From Amyelois transitella (taxonomy: Eukaryota > Arthropoda > Insecta > Lepidoptera > Pyralidae): a stretch of DNA of 64,000 nucleotides. This document shows positions 1 to 11,950 of this stretch, in pieces. Under the pieces are notes generated by a model. That model was not told where the DNA came from, did no database searches, and saw only the letters and a list, made by a program, of their open reading frames with translations. A program made the translations under genes and the position numbers. The number at the start of each line of letters is the position of its first letter. Positions within the stretch are counted from its first letter, which is position 1. The stretch covers positions 4,517,501 through 4,581,500 of the forward strand of contig NC_083505.1 in assembly GCF_032362555.1 (NCBI RefSeq), read 5' to 3'.

Positions 1-1667
1 AACCGGGGCTAACGGCCACTGGCTCATTTGATATGATCGAACACTTTTGCTTTCAATCGACACTCGGAATACTATCACCATCAAATAAACGTTTATTTGA
101 CACGCAATTAAAATCTAAAGTATTAATCGTGGTTATATGTAGTCAATTACTTATTCTCTTAGGATTTTTAATTCAGGACTTTTAAGAACTTGATCCACGA
201 GTGGACAATGCTGGCAACTACACGGTTCGAATCCTGTCTCTTCTCCCCTGATTGGACATGGTTACACAAATAGTTGCCTGAAATGTTCTGAGTTTCCTCA
301 AGACGTGTGCGCTAATTCTAAGTGCTAAGTTAGCAGTCAAATAAACGAAACTCAGAATTAAAGTTAATGAGATTTCAAAGTAAACTAACAAGTATTACTA
401 TCAATCGGATATCTTAACCACTCTGCCACTGGCGCTCCTTTCATCGTCATAAATAACCATAATCATAATATCTGAATAAAAAAAAAACATACGTTCTGGA
501 TATCAGACTCGCTCGTTGACCCACAAATCCCAGTCAAAGTTGTTTAACATTAAAAGTTTGTTCTGTCTTCCGGATTTTCCGGATATCCCGAAGGTGAGCA
601 GGATCTCAATCGATCAATATCGATATATACACAACATATAAAAAGGTATGTATGTAGAAAGAAAAATTAGAAATCTGTACTATCTATTATCGCCTATGAG
701 TATCCACTTAATTATTCATCGCTTTGTAATATCTAATTCTTGAATCGATTTTTTGCTTAACTACAGATTTTGATTGAGATCAATGGCGCATTCAGTAAGA
801 GCTTTGCCCAGCAGTGGGCTAGTATAAGCTTATAAAAAAATATATCTTACATTTCCTCTATTTTGGAATTCAAAATTCTGGAATACCACGGGAATCCATG
901 GAAAATTTTGTATTTGCTGCCTCATTTCCTATGCATAAGGACAGTAGACACGCTCTTGGTCCGGGCCCATCGTCATTTTCGCTTACCACCATTGCATTAT
1001 AATACATACCTAATACGTATTGCACAATTAAATTAATGTATCTTTTCAATTGGTGCGTTGAACCCATTTGACCAGATGTTTGGCACTATATTGTCATAGC
1101 ATAGTTCGCATCATAATATACAATAAAAAAAATGTTAAATACATCTCAGTTATAATACAGAAATGGATGTACGTAGGTAGGTTACCCCACTTATCGCCTA
1201 GGAACGACGTATTGTTAGTTTAACCTCCTCCTTTTTTAAGCAGGTTAAAAAAAATATAAATATATCTCAGTTATTCCTTAAGTTAATTCAAGCTCATGTA
1301 AAATAGCTTGAACAGGCTGAAATGAAGGTGAACGTAAGCGGTATAATAATTCATTGATGCGTGAATGAGAAGTAGGTAGTAGTTATAAATAATTTGAATA
1401 ACAAAACTTTGAAGGTATTTTAAAGGTTCCAGGGTTTATGAATAATTACCTGCTGGTCTGCTGGAATGTAGTTTATTCCTATTTTTCAGCTATTTAGTTC
1501 ATGTTTAAGTTTGTTGAAACGCTTCCTTAGTCAGGAGTAGCATTTCAAAGTGATTTCTAATCTATACATGCCGTTTATCTATGTAAGGCTTCTTAAAAAT
1601 CTTTTGATAATCTGACAATGTATAATTTAAAAAAAATACGAAAAACGGATCTCTTTATACGCTACGT

Positions 1668-1712
1668 TTTGAGACTGTCACCTCTGTCTACCCCGTCAGG
1701 AATAAATAAAGA
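1668..1712 (+). repeat. Family A repeat fragment
   Basis: About 45 bp with gagactgtcacctctgtcta and cccgtcagg. Confidence 0.4.
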
Positions 1713-2477
1713 CAACAAAGCCTCACAATCTTTATCTTATAGTATTTGTTATAAAGTTAAATAGAAGAGGAGCTATTATTACTATGTACTTTGTTTAGTA
1801 TATACAGATATAGATCTATATTTCCAGCTTCATATATATAAGCTGATAGCAGCAACAAGTTGTACCTTAGCCTTTTTATGAGGATGAATTTTATGCAGAA
1901 CATATCAAATGACTTTTTCCTCGTTTTACCTACATTTTTCCAAGTTTTATCGGGAAATGTTTTAAGCTTTGAGGGAAATCCGACGCTATAGAACTTGATA
2001 GGGACGGGACGGGTGCCCATGCTCGCTCGCAAAGATAAGAGGCATGAAGTGAGGTTATATGATTCTATACTTGTAATGTTTGTCTTTGTTCACTCTGGAT
2101 AGCAAGTTAAGTCTAAGTTTATATCAGATAAAACTCTTTTGAGGTCATGCTCTGATATTATATGCTGCGATTAGAATATCCTACTAGCTTATGTCGGTTA
2201 TATTTCTTCCTAATTGGGCATTATTTGTTATTTTCTTAAATATAGTCTTCTCCAGGCTACGATAATAAAACTTTCTACGAAAATGGATTCAATAGTGTAG
2301 TGGTGTTAAGTTGTTGTTGTTGGTTTGAAGTTTGTATGAACAGGGGGTTATTTCTCTCTCGTTGACTTTACTGACACCTATTTCTTTTTCTTATCGGGGA
2401 CTACTCGGCGAAAGTACAGCCGTGAAGATTACCCTAAATCGACAACTTTACATAGAGTAATGATGATGCAGCGATAA

Positions 2478-2560
2478 AAGTATGCAGGAAATGTGGTCAA
2501 TGGAAAGAGTCTCTGCCGACCCCTCGAAGAAAAAGGCGTGCTTTTATATACTTATGCATT
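2478..2560 (+). repeat. Family C fragment (GTCTCTGCC block)
   Basis: agtatgcaggaaatg…aagagtctctgccgacccct…aaaaggcgtgcttttata. Related to 55920-56015 and 58733-58800. Confidence 0.4.
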
Positions 2561-3119
2561 TATAATTTTGGTACCTATAGTTGTGTTTCGAGTGCAATAT
2601 TTAAAATCATTCGCTGTGGTCTTGTAGTAGTAGAATTGAGGACTGAGTCGGCGTCTCAGGCATTCCGAGCGTGACTAACCACTCGCAATAAGGTGCCTTG
2701 GTGAAGCGTTCACCTCGCCGCGGCCTCCACTATCTGACCACTTCTTGCACCGAAACCAGTTCTCCTAACTAGCACGAAGAATGCAACTGACGCAGCGACA
2801 CCCAACAATACTTAAAAGGAAACAATCGTGGCTCAACAACCGTCATTTCGCGGTTGCAGCTACCTACGTATTGTAATCAATCGCCTATGAACATGTTTCC
2901 ATCGCAAATGTAATCTATTGTTGTGTGTGATAAGAATGCGAGTTGCGCTCTTACCTCCAACAAAGAGCACACGATTACGCATTGTCAATGTTCCAGCCGG
3001 TATTACCTACAGCCGCATTAACGCGACAAAATTCAAAATTCAACTGAAAAATGTCTGCTTTGGTACCTATATGTTATGTTATAGCGCAGTGCTGCAGTCA
3101 TGTTACGGATTTTGCGACG

Positions 3120-4260
3120 CAAATAATTTGCGCGCCAATTGACCTTTCGTCGGACGTCGCCGTCGGCGGCAGCGGCGGGCGCGGTCGCTCTGGCTTCCAC
3201 CAACACGTGCTATATATAGATCCACGACAACACGCTACACTCAAGCGAACACCCGCCGTCATGCGCCAGCTAGGGACCGACTACGTAGGCAGTTTTCCTT
3301 TATCACCCACCCGACAGCCTCTAGCCTGGATTTTACGGAAGCCTCGCTACAGCCGCCGCCTCTTCGTAGGCGACGGGATGTCGACCCACACCTCCCCCGT
3401 CCCGAGATCGATACAGATGGTCGCCGCAAGAACACCCTAGTGTGGAGATATAAGCCGTAGCTATACAGGGCGTTCTCGACCGAGTAGGCGAGTATCTCGT
3501 TAGACCCGTCTCGGTGAACTTTATTTTCATTTGCTTCATTATGTTTGATAACGCGTAAAAGAATACTAGTACTGTTTCACGTGTTATAGCGACGTTGAAG
3601 CTGTTTTATCATCAAACCTACGGAATGTGTTCCGAGACAGTAATTTCCAAACAAGCATATATCTTTGTTTACTCGTTAGCGTGATGAGTGTTAACGAGTG
3701 CAACTGTCACCGGTCAGTCGGGTAATTAACATGGCCTTGCCGAAGTTGGCCGGCGTTCAGCGCGCTTGCGATGCGTTTGCACTTTGAAAGGAGTGCAGCC
3801 GTCGACGACCATCATAGCAACAGTGTTCATAAATGGAATTCGTACCGAGTGGCGGGTGGCGTGCGCTGGGCTCGTTTAAAGATGGCTGCGATAAGGCGCA
3901 GTGACGCTCCTCGGGCGGCGCGGCTGTGTGCGTGGCGCGCCGGTGTGCTGACGCCGTCCCTGGCGATGGCGGTCCCTCCCCGCGCCCCTCGGCACGTTCC
4001 GCAACATGTGCCTGCCGGCTCCGACGGCTGCCTGCCACCCAACACTCGACCGCAGCTCTCGCCTCGATCCTCCCGCACTGCGGCTCGCTGATAAACGCCT
4101 TATCAAACCAGCAGATAGCAGAGGTGCTGCTTGCTCGTTTAGGTGTCACGGACATAGATCTCGGTGGTCGGCAGCGATCGACTCGTGCACCAACACACAA
4201 CCACAAACATGCTGACATGTTTGCGATAAATACCTACTTTACTCGTGTAATGAGTCAACA
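3120..4260. other. GC-rich island without an assignable gene
   Basis: This stretch is much richer in G, C and CpG than the surrounding DNA and stays open in several frames on both strands, a common side effect of high GC. It contains a TATATATA at 3211-3218. No domain could be recognised in any frame. It may be a promoter or 5' UTR exon of an unseen gene. Confidence 0.45.
3211..3218 (+). promoter_or_regulatory. Possible TATA box
   Basis: TATATATA lies about 30 bp before cactcaag (3238-3245), a spacing that suits a TATA-initiator pair, and 50 bp before an ATG at 3261 opening a 59-residue ORF of no recognised type. Weak without transcript support. Confidence 0.25.
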
Positions 4261-6119
4261 GCCATTCCAATGGTAAACAAGCGTCATTAGATCGTTATGA
4301 AAACTGAGCCGTTGAAAGTGGCATCAAGCACTATTTCTACTGTTTAAAGTAGCTGTTGTTTATGAATGTTCACTTGTTTAACACATGAAGAGCTTTTTCA
4401 TGTAACTTGGTCAACCTTCTTTTAGGCTGCAAAACTTTTTAGTAACTACTTAGTAGGCACATATTCATGTAAAGTAAGTACGCCTTTTGACCATGATCCT
4501 GGATTTGGTAAGTCTAGTTTTTGACAAAGTGACTCCCGTTTGATCTTTGCAGGGGACTCTACCTATCCCATTTTGCCTAACTACTTAATCCTTCTGAGAC
4601 ACCCACGGGTAAAACATTTAGTATTCCTAAAATGTCGAGAGAACTTATCAATCTCTCATTAACGGTTTACTTATCACCTGTTTAATATTTAATAAATTCT
4701 AACAAGCTTTAGTAGTGTTGTATAGTAGCAATACATTAAGTTTTGAAAAAAAAAGATTTGAAAAATTCTTTTAACGATGTGTAACGATGAAATAACACTT
4801 TTCCAAGGAATCGTTAGTCCTTATTTTATCTACCCTAGATTTAAAACTATGTTTACTTGAGACCTTTCAGGAGTAGCCTATTTAAATATACTTGTAGGCT
4901 GTCTCACTTACCTAAGTAATAAGTTAAAATTCCTAAGCACCGCGTTTATTGATTCATTATAATGCCAAAGGGAACCAACATATTCTTAGAATAACAACGT
5001 ATCTTTTTCGTCGATGTTTTGCTAGCCTTACTGCTAACTACGTAAGTACTTATTCACACATATACAGTACAGATACAGTGCGTGGTGTATGGAGTAGAAA
5101 CCCAGGAAAGCGGCCGCAACGTGTCGCAAGAAGCCGTTGAAGTAACATAAGCGCAGCAAATTATCAGGGTCGGCCGACGCCGCCGACGACTGCACGACCC
5201 TGCCTACGCGGCCCCTACTTATTGTACTTGCCTACGACGCTATCTACTAACTCGGGCAAACGGCAGCCTGAGAGCACAACAACGGAAAAATAGCACTGCT
5301 ACGGCAAAGGACGCCAACTAACACGAACAATGCGATTCGAAGACAGTAACTGCCTTTAGGTAAGGCATCCTTCAAAAAAACTGTGTTATACTCGAAAAAA
5401 TGCTATATACTTGAAGCGAAAAAGTAGGTACAATATTATTATTGTTCTTACAAACAAGCATTTGACCACATTAGACTGCAGTCATCTAATCTGTGTAACA
5501 CTGTGGTGAGCAGTGAGCCACATTGTTATCGCGCAAAGTCGAAACGACGGCGACGCGACGGTGGTCCGCCATATCTGCTTGGAAACAAGTTTCATCGTAT
5601 GCGCAAGCAGCCGGCCGCCAGCTGCTCTCGTGTCAGGTGGTGCGCGGCCTCGCTATCCACATAACAAATACCTACCTAGCACCTACTCAGGTCGCCCAGT
5701 GCAGTGATCACACGACCACTAATTAAGGCGTACAAGTCTATAAAACGGAGTCAATTAGACTATGGCACGATTGTTAATGATGGCGGCAGACTATCCCCTA
5801 TAATTCCCAACAAACATTTAGGCGACGATTAGAGCTTATTTTGTTACTTAGTGGGCTACAAAGGCATTACAGTAGCAACACTTATGACTATTGGCGATAA
5901 AGTGGCGTACCAAGTAACGTATATCACTTCTACTTATAATACAGAGTTACAAGCGCGACAATTAGGCGAGCTTAAAGGTTATGGATGTATTATGGCAAAT
6001 CTTAACACTGTTGTACATGCACAGCATTTTGTGTTATAGCTTTAAGTGAATCTTAGAACTCTAAGATCTAAATAAGAATAAGAATTAGCTACTACCTCCA
6101 AAAGTGCTATGCAGGTGAT
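4261..6119. other. Non-coding stretch with two small GC-richer patches
   Basis: Patches at 5160-5340 and 5520-5660 are GC-richer. No ORF with a recognisable domain, no clear repeat. Confidence 0.45.
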
Positions 6120-7040
6120 AATAAACTCTTTACAAGAACCTAAAGTTGCACAATAGCGTTAATAAGCGCTACCAGCCTTACAATAGTGTTTATTTAATCT
6201 TATATAGAACCAAATGCTTGAAGTTATACAAAACTCTCTTGCATTACCTTAAGTCAAATAGGAGTATAATTTTTCGCTATAACAGATCCTATAGCGTCTA
6301 TTGTTACTTTTTTGTGACTAAAGGTAAAGTAATAGCGCTTAAGGTCACTACTGTATTTCTTATATTGACTACTTGTTTTTGACAATGGCGTCGCAACCAA
6401 AATAAACAAAAATTGTTGTAAATACGTGGAAAAGTTTTCAGTAAATAGACAACATACATCGGGCGCTCAAATTATTTGCCAATAAATATGTAACATATTC
6501 ACAGTGTACTTCCCTTCGCAGCAAAAATATGCTTCCTTTCTCACCATACAATATCACTTTTTTTTGTTTAATATAAAAATCATTAGTCGTAAACTTATAG
6601 CCATTGAAAATAAAATTATTTATTATTAGATCACAAAATTAGTTTAATTATCTTGAATAGCGTTCAGACCGTTACAAAACACCTATTTACCTCCCTTTTA
6701 GCGCTTGAAAATATAATTAACGCCTTTGTATCTCTACTGTACCGCTTAAGGAGTCAGTTGACGCTTATTTACCCCTCTTGTATCGCTAAGAGATCCTGTT
6801 ACCGCTATAATAACTTTCTTATAGCACTAATTGTACCTCTTAGCCAATTACCATAACTCTTGTATACCGTCATTATACAACCTTAAGTAATATAAAAATT
6901 GTGCCCAATTCGGGGGTAAAGTAGGGTTAGAGCGCGCTCTAACACTAATTTGTTACACCCATAAACCACTTTAGAATCTAGTTAGCGCTTTTATAGACTT
7001 ATTATAAATCTTACTTTAGCGCCTAATTGTTACTTGGGTT
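6120..7040. repeat. Degenerate periodic array, about 20.5-bp (41-bp) spacing
   Basis: A short core, TA(C/G)CGCT(T/A), recurs at regular steps. In the best part the core G/CGC positions are 6701, 6721, 6743, 6762, 6784, 6803, 6824, 6843 and 6867: steps alternate between 19-20 and 21-24, so two units make about 41 bp. An earlier stretch shows the same at about 6275, 6294, 6314 and 6335. Outer copies at 6157, 6167, 6983 and 7017 are less regular. Units differ greatly between cores, so this is an old or constrained array and not a young satellite. Confidence 0.5.
6926..6943. repeat. Perfect 18-bp palindrome
   Basis: GTTAGAGCGCGCTCTAAC reads the same on both strands. It lies inside the periodic array and includes the array's GCGCT core on each strand. 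Confidence 0.85.
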
Positions 7041-8245
7041 GTCACGAAACTAATTTAAATCCATTTATTAAAATACTTTGTCAAAGCTATCTCTGTATGC
7101 TAATTACGCAATTTGTCAACATGCGCATCAAGTGCACGTGTTGTAAAATAAGCCATTTGGTCAAGTAAGGGATAAATTCTTGTAGCAATTGGTGAAATTA
7201 GAAAACAATAGAATCGTTGATTAGGTCATAAATAAGGTGGTGTGGTCGGCGCCTGAGCAGAGTGAGGTCACTATCAGAAGCGAGTGCGACGTCCGTCCGC
7301 CGCCGCCGAGGCGACAACAACACATGGATGGAGACACACAGCGAGCACGCATACATTACGTGCCGCCTACAAGCAGCACGCCATTGCCTATCTCTGCACA
7401 CAGATTACGTGTGTATAGTGTTCGATATAGCACTGGCAGCGCGCCGCTCCTCATTGTTGGATGCGATGGCTGGCGCAAACACGAACGACCTCTTTTAGTT
7501 TCAGTGACATCGTGGACAAGACTCTCCAGGGGGGAATATGCATTGAAATTGAAAGCGGCGCAGCGAAATCAGAGAACAATGAAATGTCGATGCGATTTTT
7601 TAGGATCTTTGTGCAGAAATCTTCTCGCAAAATAATTCCGAACGTGGGTTGAAAATGCTCTAAAAAGAGGTCGATAACACGCAAAGCCGTGCAATCTATT
7701 TGTATGTGCACGGGCCAGCTAGCTACGTCGAACAGAATCTCGTATGCAAGGCTATTGCTGATAGTGTTATCTCGATGGAGTGAAGACGGTGGAAATTTCA
7801 ACAACGTCCTTCGTTGTCCATCGCAATCTCAAATACCTACTTTGTAATGCAGCAGTATAGAAAATGTCTACAACATAGTGGAGTTCTTCCCTTAAAAATT
7901 TTCGCATGGAAATGCAAGCTTAACAGAACTTTAAAACAGTATTGGAGTATCGAAATCAAAAGCACGACTGTTTTTGTTTCCAATAAATCCTAATATTTTC
8001 ACACTAAATAAAATATGAGTTTGAAACCTTGTTCGTTACGCTATCACGGCTAAACTATCACAAGTTAACCCACTTAGATGATGCTAACATGTCGCACACG
8101 TATACACGAGATGCACCGAGCCCACGTAAAACAAACACGCAGTAAGTCAGAGAGATGCTTTTCTAAGAGCTCCGCTCCTGAAACAATCTTATGAAAGCTT
8201 AATTCCTTTAATTTTCTATTGCATAAAATATGTAAACTTATATAG

Positions 8246-8413
8246 GTACATATAATCCCGTCTTTATCGCTTACGGGGTAGACAGAGCCAATAGTCTCGC
8301 AGACTGTAGGCCACCTTCAGCGGTTTGCCTTAATGATGCAATTGAGATTTAAATATTGACAAGTTGGTAGCCCATTGCCTACAAGAAGAATCCCCAAGTT
8401 TATTTAGCCTTTC
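8246..8413 (-). repeat. Family A interspersed repeat, truncated
   Basis: It carries ttacggggtagacagagcc and gtagcccattgcctacaag; the outer half is absent. Confidence 0.65.
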
Positions 8414-10562
8414 AAAAATAGAATCTTACTATACGTTATGTAGTTTAAGAGTTTATTAATTAAACAAAAAGCCAATAAAGTAGTAAATTCTTTTTAGGGT
8501 TATTAGCGTAAATTCTCTCATAAAGGAGTGTTTGTCAGTTTGCCTATACATTCTTGAAAGTTTATATTCTAGCAACATATAATGGCAAAGTTTAAGCCGC
8601 TGAAAAAAAAGAATATACGCTTGGCAACACTTTGCCTTGGAAAATATTTAAGTGTTGAATCCAGTATTTATAGCTGCTAGACATTATGGCAGAAGATTGG
8701 CGATGAGTGGAGATTTGCAGCAATGACGACACAACGCTATATTTACGTAATGACCACGCAATTGCCACGCACGACCGCCGGGACGCGTCGAAGAGGCTCT
8801 CCGTTAGCCTTGTGTTTGTATGACAACCGAATATATCTGAAAATTACACTGTTTCATCCAAAACGAATACAGTTTCTTGAGATTCCTCTCCCTTTTTCCC
8901 TAAAGAATTCCCTAAAGAAAGAGAAAAGATCTTTAAAGTGCACAAGCTAAATATGGTCATCAAACTTCGCGTATTTGTAAGCTACCTATAACTGTAATAA
9001 TATTCGTTATCGTTATTCATAATCGTTATCTTTTCAATACCTATATGAAGCCGATAAGTTGTAACTTAAATGGTAATAAAACATTTGGTTAATTAACTTT
9101 AAACATTCTTTAACGCACATTAAAAAGTCTTTATAATGTAATTAAATTATCATAAAGAGCCAGAATAATTTGGCAAATCAAAATGGTTCAATGATACGAT
9201 CTAAGTATAGTGGTATAGCGGTGAACATCGACATAATCCAAGTTGGAAATATACGAGCCTCCATGGCGTAAGCCTTCATTCGTCTTTTCGCCCGGGTTTT
9301 AGAAAAAGGAAAGGTAGGACTGCGTCGGAAACTACCTGTGATATACTACGTAGTCACTGTTGCCAACTGTCTCGGTTGAAAACGCGCTAACTCGGACCAA
9401 CCCACATATAGCGTCATACCTCCGAAATGTTAAATAAAAAGCGATAAGAACAGGTATTTAATAATAATGAAAATAGCAAACCAATGAACTTTTTTTCTTT
9501 AACCTCAAAACTGCTTGTTATTTCTACTGCTAAATGCAAATTCGTGGTGAAGTGCTTAACTCGGAATTTTGAGCGCTGACAAAACAAAAATTCCGTTAGA
9601 TCTTAGTTGGCATCACTGTTTGTAGTGGTAGGAAGCACTATGGAAACTGTAAGAAACGCCAAGCAGCCACCCCCTGGAGTCAGGGGAAGCGGGGGGCGGG
9701 GAGGCAGTCGCCCTGTCTCCTCGTTCGCAGGCTCTGACCTCTATCTACCACTTCTAATACATATATCTCGTATAAAGTTAAGGTGTACGATTTCTATCTG
9801 CGATGCTTTTTCATATTTCTATTTTTTGAATTTGTCAGCTAAGTAAGTCAGCTTTCTAGCTCTCACGGTTTATAAAATCTGGTGACAGGCAGACAACGGG
9901 AATTTCGAAGATTCCTCTCCTAGTGCTCATACATAATGGATCCTACATGCCAAATTTCAAATCAACATCTAGCGGTTTGATGTGCGTCGATTTTGGTCAG
10001 GCGAGTTCTCTTTTAAATAAATAGATGATACATGTTGTAACAGTGCGTACTGGGAGAAGCCTGACTTTCATTCCACAGGGAAACCTACTTGGTGTATGAA
10101 CATTTTTTTTGTAAAATATGCCTAAATTCTGGTCAATCAGTACTCTGTGTACGGTCGGCGTAAAAAGAGCATAAGCTTCCAACAGCTGCAGCACAGCTGT
10201 CGAGCGAGGTGGCGTGGCACCAATCACGATATACCTACATACACAGCACTATTCTTGTGTCTCATACTCGTACACAGATTGGTTAAAAGCATTTAACCCT
10301 GTACTGATAAATAATATTTCTCTGGTGTAAAAATGTGAAAGCCTTGGTACGATGCAAAGGTGGAATAGGTAGAGCAATATATACATACATCACTATCCAA
10401 TAAAATCTAATGAAGTTTAGCAAAGAAATGAATAAGTTTAGAAATTTCTTATACTCTCCCTTTAGCAGCGGTACGATAGTAACTTTAATTATTATTTTGT
10501 CTATTGTATCCAATATCGAGAAATGGCGAGTTTGAATACAAAAATATTGTACTTACGTAGTA

Positions 10563-10654
10563 CAGTTTTGGCGTGATTTTGGCACATAAAATGACAACCT
10601 TTTTTATGGCAATCTTGTGTTACGCAGCCATTTTGTGGTGCCAAGCCAAAATTG
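10563..10654. repeat. Imperfect inverted repeat
   Basis: The left arm 10563-10593 (agttttggc…ttggcac…aaaatg) and right arm 10629-10654 (cattttgtggtgccaagcc…) pair with one 5-6 nt bulge. It lies 100 bp from the paired hairpins and may belong to the same small element. Confidence 0.55.
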
Positions 10655-10756
10655 TAAATATGCGCCCAGTTTTGTCAGATTTCGCGGGAAAATTTAGTCT
10701 ATGCCAAGGTCAGACCATTAAACCAGATTAACTAATTATTTTACCCCCTTTGAAGG

Positions 10757-10802
10757 GCCATAAGAATTGTCTTATGGCGGGTAATCTATTGAGATTACCC
10801 GC
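10757..10802. repeat. Two back-to-back perfect hairpins with the same ATTG loop
   Basis: Hairpin 1 has a 9-bp stem (GCCATAAGA / TCTTATGGC, 10757-10778) and hairpin 2 an 11-bp stem (GCGGGTAATCT / AGATTACCCGC, 10777-10802). Both loops are ATTG. The stems share the GC at 10777-10778. Confidence 0.85.
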
Positions 10803-11413
10803 ATTTCGCCAGCCAAAAATTAGCTTTTGCTACCTCGAATTCGAACTACCCAATTCCAAATTCCACAAAAAATCTGTCCAGCGATTAAACCATGAAAACG
10901 TGACAGAAAGACATCTGGATTTATAATAAAAGCATGGAAGCAGTATGTATTCCTGCAACAGACTACATCGACAGCGGTTTCGGTATCGTATGTCAATCGA
11001 AATTTATAGTACTCGAATAACGTAAAGTTGTATCTATGTAGTTAAATGTGCTTTATGGTAATAATTTGAAAATTCCGTGATACCGGAAAAAAACATGTTA
11101 CGTCTTTAGTCCTTGCCCGGCCTCAATCGCTTTTGGATTGAAAAGTAAGAGAAGTCTGTAAAAGACATTTCTAGTGTTATCTAGACTTTAAATTCCAATA
11201 TCATCATGAAGCCATTCATCGGCATTTCAGCATTTCCGAGACGGTAGGTTCTACCTCCCTCGTAAGGTGGTATTAGCATTTAGACTTTTTAACTTTTGAA
11301 CTTAAAAAAACTTATTCGGCAGAAATAACACAAATAATTTCTTCGTCAATCAATACGATACGACACCAGCAATCAACTTGGTCACATTATTATGTTAAGG
11401 AAATAAGTTTAAA

Positions 11414-11573
11414 GGTGACTAAGGGATTCTTTTTTTAGGCGATGGGCTAGTAACCTGTCACTATTTGAATCTCAATTCTATTATTAAGCCACACAGCTGA
11501 ACGCGGCCCATCAGTCTTGTTAAGACTGTTGGCTCTGTCTACCCCACATATAGACGTGACTATATGTATGTAA
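11414..11573 (+). repeat. Family A interspersed repeat, truncated
   Basis: It runs from ggtgactaagggattc through aggcgatgggctagtaacc to gtgactatatgtatgta. The first about 90 bp of the family are missing. Confidence 0.7.
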
Positions 11574-11764
11574 GTTTGATACTATTTTATTATATACTTA
11601 ACTTTAAATGTAGTCTATGAATATTCTCGAGTTAAGCCATATTACTGTAGAGTTTCATCCAAATCCGTTACATATTTTGCATAAAAGAATCACAAACATA
11701 AGACTGTAAGAACATTCCAAGTTCCAATATTACAAGTTCCTACAAACCCTCGCATTTATAGAAT

Positions 11765-11950
11765 AACTAGCGACCTGCCCCGGCTTCGCACGGGTGCAAA
11801 ATTATAAATGTTATTATACATAAAAACCTTCCTCTTGAATCACTCTACCTGTTACAAAAAACCGCATCAAAATCCGTTGCGTAATTTTAAAGATTTAAGC
11901 ATACAGACAAACAGACTAAAATAGCGACTTTGTTTTATACTATGTAGTGA
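11765..11950 (+). mobile_element. LINE-like 3' end
   Basis: ctagcgacctgccccggctt, cgcatcaaaatccgttgcgt, tttaagcatacagacaaaca, ending ttgttttatactatgtag. Non-coding remnant. Confidence 0.6.

Larger units (their letters stand above)
1..3119. other. AT-rich stretch without a gene
   Basis: Only repeat fragments at 1668-1712 and 2478-2560 and short chance ORFs are seen. Opposed tRNA-like box motifs at 224-234 (+) and about 410-432 (-) do not make a tRNA. Confidence 0.5.

Noticed and set aside
203..440. tRNA gene suggested by GGTTCGAATCC on + and TGGCAGAGTGGTTAAG on -
   Set aside because: The B-like and A-like boxes are on opposite strands and about 200 bp apart, so no cloverleaf forms. At best these are SINE fragments.
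3757..4276. Overlapping ORFs of 70-153 codons on both strands
   Set aside because: All lie in one GC-rich block, are low-complexity (Arg/Ala/Ser/Pro) and no frame shows a domain. High GC alone explains the lack of stops.
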